The notes under the pieces: generated by a model
The model's input: the letters and a program-made list of their open reading frames with translations, nothing else
Databases searched by the model: none
What the model was told of the DNA's origin: nothing
Position numbers and translations under genes: made by a program
NCBI GenBank assembly: GCA_903915565.1
Contig: CAIWTG010000026.1
Coordinates: forward strand, 1-6,401
DNA: 6,401 nucleotides
Origin: an uncultured Chloroflexota bacterium
GTDB taxonomy: Bacteria; Chloroflexota; Dehalococcoidia; Dehalococcoidales; RBG-16-60-22
Direction: 5' to 3'
In this document: positions 5,555 through 6,401 of the stretch, one piece after another
Layout of the letters: the number at the start of each line of letters is the position of its first letter
How positions within the stretch are numbered: the first letter of the stretch is position 1

Positions 5555-6401
5555 ATGGCTAGCTGGAAAGAAAAACTTAATGGGGATCCTATACCCTGGT
5601 TGCTGGAACCCGATGAGTACCAGCCGGCCATCCGCTATTACGCTTTGCGGGATATCCTCGGCCGGGACGAGAACGATAAAGAAGTCAAAGCTGCGAGAGC
5701 TGCTATCATGGCAAGCGGACCGGTGCCAGTGATCCTGGCGGCGCAACATCCGGAGGGATATTGGGGAGAACGACCCAGGTACACCGGGACGATGCCGGCT
5801 CTCGTTTTTCTGGCGCAGCTTGGCGCGGACGGAGCTGACCCGCGCATTCGCGCCGGCTGCGAAATTCTGCTCTCCCGATACATCGACAGCGGTGGTAATC
5901 TGCGTGGTCTGTCATTGATAGGCTCGCCTTCCGGTTTCAACTATTGCGCGGCGGGTATGATTGGGGCGGCATTAATAGACTTAGGCTGGCTTAAAGATAA
6001 GCGCATGCAGACAGCCATGGAATGGCTGGCACAGGATATTACGGGAGAAGGAGCGGCTGACGTTTCGAGCCATGACACAAACAAACGTTACGAAAAGTCT
6101 GGGAACTCATCTCCTCCATTCGCCTGTTCCGGACGCAATGCTAATCTGCCATGCGCCTGGGGAGCAATCAAGGCGATGATTGCCTTGAACAAAGTACCAC
6201 CGGAAAAGCGGACCGTCGAGCAGCTGGCCATGAAGTACGCCTGGGTGGACCTGGACAAGGTCGGCATCTACGGCCATTCGGGGGGCGGGTTCATGTCCAC
6301 GGCGGCCATGCTGGTCTATCCCGACTTCTTCAAGGTCGCGGTCTCCTCGTCGGGCAACCACGAAAACAACATCTACAACCGCTGGTGGAGCGAAAAGCAC
6401 C
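5555..6401 (+). CDS. In-frame chimeric ORF: squalene-oxidase/prenyltransferase-repeat-like protein joined to an S9 serine peptidase fragment, open at right edge
   Basis: One uninterrupted frame gives 282 codons with no stop before the window end. Residues 1 to about 218 match the alpha/alpha-toroid family common in Chloroflexota and often mislabelled NifH: WLLEPDEYQPAIRYYALRDILGR (15-37), the AARAAIMASGPVPVILAAQ block, HPEGYWG and CAWGAIKAMIALNKVPPEKR. This family has no proven activity, and no P-loop of a true nitrogenase reductase is present. From about residue 220 it becomes VEQLAMKYAWVDLDKVGIYGHSGGGF, then YPDFFKVAVSSSGNHENNIYNRWW, the nucleophile (Ser242) region of S9 dipeptidyl/prolyl oligopeptidases. 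Third-position GC rises from about half (31/61 codons before) to 58/62 after base 6215. The S9 part lacks its beta-propeller, so it cannot be a working peptidase. AAGGAA (5539-5544) is 10 bases before the ATG; an in-frame TTG at 5549 is an alternative start. Confidence 0.72.
   Translation, partial: MASWKEKLNGDPIPWLLEPDEYQPAIRYYALRDILGRDENDKEVKAARAAIMASGPVPVILAAQHPEGYWGERPRYTGTMPALVFLAQLGADGADPRIRAGCEILLSRYIDSGGNLRGLSLIGSPSGFNYCAAGMIGAALIDLGWLKDKRMQTAMEWLAQDITGEGAADVSSHDTNKRYEKSGNSSPPFACSGRNANLPCAWGAIKAMIALNKVPPEKRTVEQLAMKYAWVDLDKVGIYGHSGGGFMSTAAMLVYPDFFKVAVSSSGNHENNIYNRWWSEKH

Noticed and set aside
5555..6214. Nitrogenase iron protein (NifH), the label often attached to relatives of this protein
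   Set aside because: There is no P-loop GKGGIGKS motif or cluster-ligand cysteine pattern. The sequence matches alpha/alpha-toroid repeat proteins instead.
6107..6400. 97-residue minus strand open frame at the right edge
   Set aside because: The + strand frame here encodes recognisable toroid and S9 peptidase motifs. The antisense frame is a by-product of high GC.
1..6401. Defence island, CRISPR array, insertion sequence or phage module
   Set aside because: No direct-repeat array, transposase or integrase motif, terminal repeats, or defence domains were found on either strand.

Overview
The window reads as a bacterial, probably environmental or metagenome-derived, stretch of housekeeping genes whose two ends look joined to unrelated DNA. 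The core resembles Chloroflexota (Dehalococcoidia-like). Reasons are the short thiL-led cluster, the prenyltransferase/squalene-oxidase-repeat protein that is common there and often mis-named 'NifH', and apparently leaderless starts next to Shine-Dalgarno starts. This placement is inference from protein character, with no search run. Base composition by eye is intermediate in the core; the last ~190 bases are clearly more GC-rich. Layout: (1) Bases 1-108, + strand, hold the C-terminal tip of a hexapeptide-repeat acyltransferase. It runs head-on into (2) a minus-strand GH63/MGH1-like glycoside hydrolase (74-1135) that stops just before its conserved C-terminal segment. (3) Next on the minus strand are a two-helix membrane protein resembling DUF502 (1240-1872), a 223-base spacer, and a calcineurin-like metallophosphoesterase (2096-2827). 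(4) Reading divergently on + is a tight cluster: thiL (thiamine-monophosphate kinase), a PaaI-type hotdog thioesterase, a beta-phosphoglucomutase-like HAD hydrolase, and ndk (nucleoside-diphosphate kinase). Gaps are 15 bases, an 8-base overlap and 3 bases, so one transcript is likely. (5) After an 88-base spacer, an ORF with no stop codon runs off the right edge (5555-6401). Its first ~220 residues belong to the squalene-oxidase-repeat family. Its last ~62 residues are unmistakably the catalytic part of an S9 (prolyl oligopeptidase/DPP4-type) serine peptidase, with a sharp jump in third-position GC at the join. How the genes fit together: the + cluster mixes cofactor synthesis (ThiL makes thiamine diphosphate), nucleotide balance (Ndk) and two broad-specificity small-molecule hydrolases, a plausible housekeeping or metabolite-clean-up operon. 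The metallophosphoesterase and thiL are transcribed from back-to-back extended -10 elements placed so close to their start codons that both messages would be leaderless or nearly so. I see no CRISPR array, transposase, phage gene, tRNA, rRNA or toxin-antitoxin/defence module. The observations most worth checking are the two end junctions (assembly chimera versus real recombination) and the mirrored leaderless promoters.
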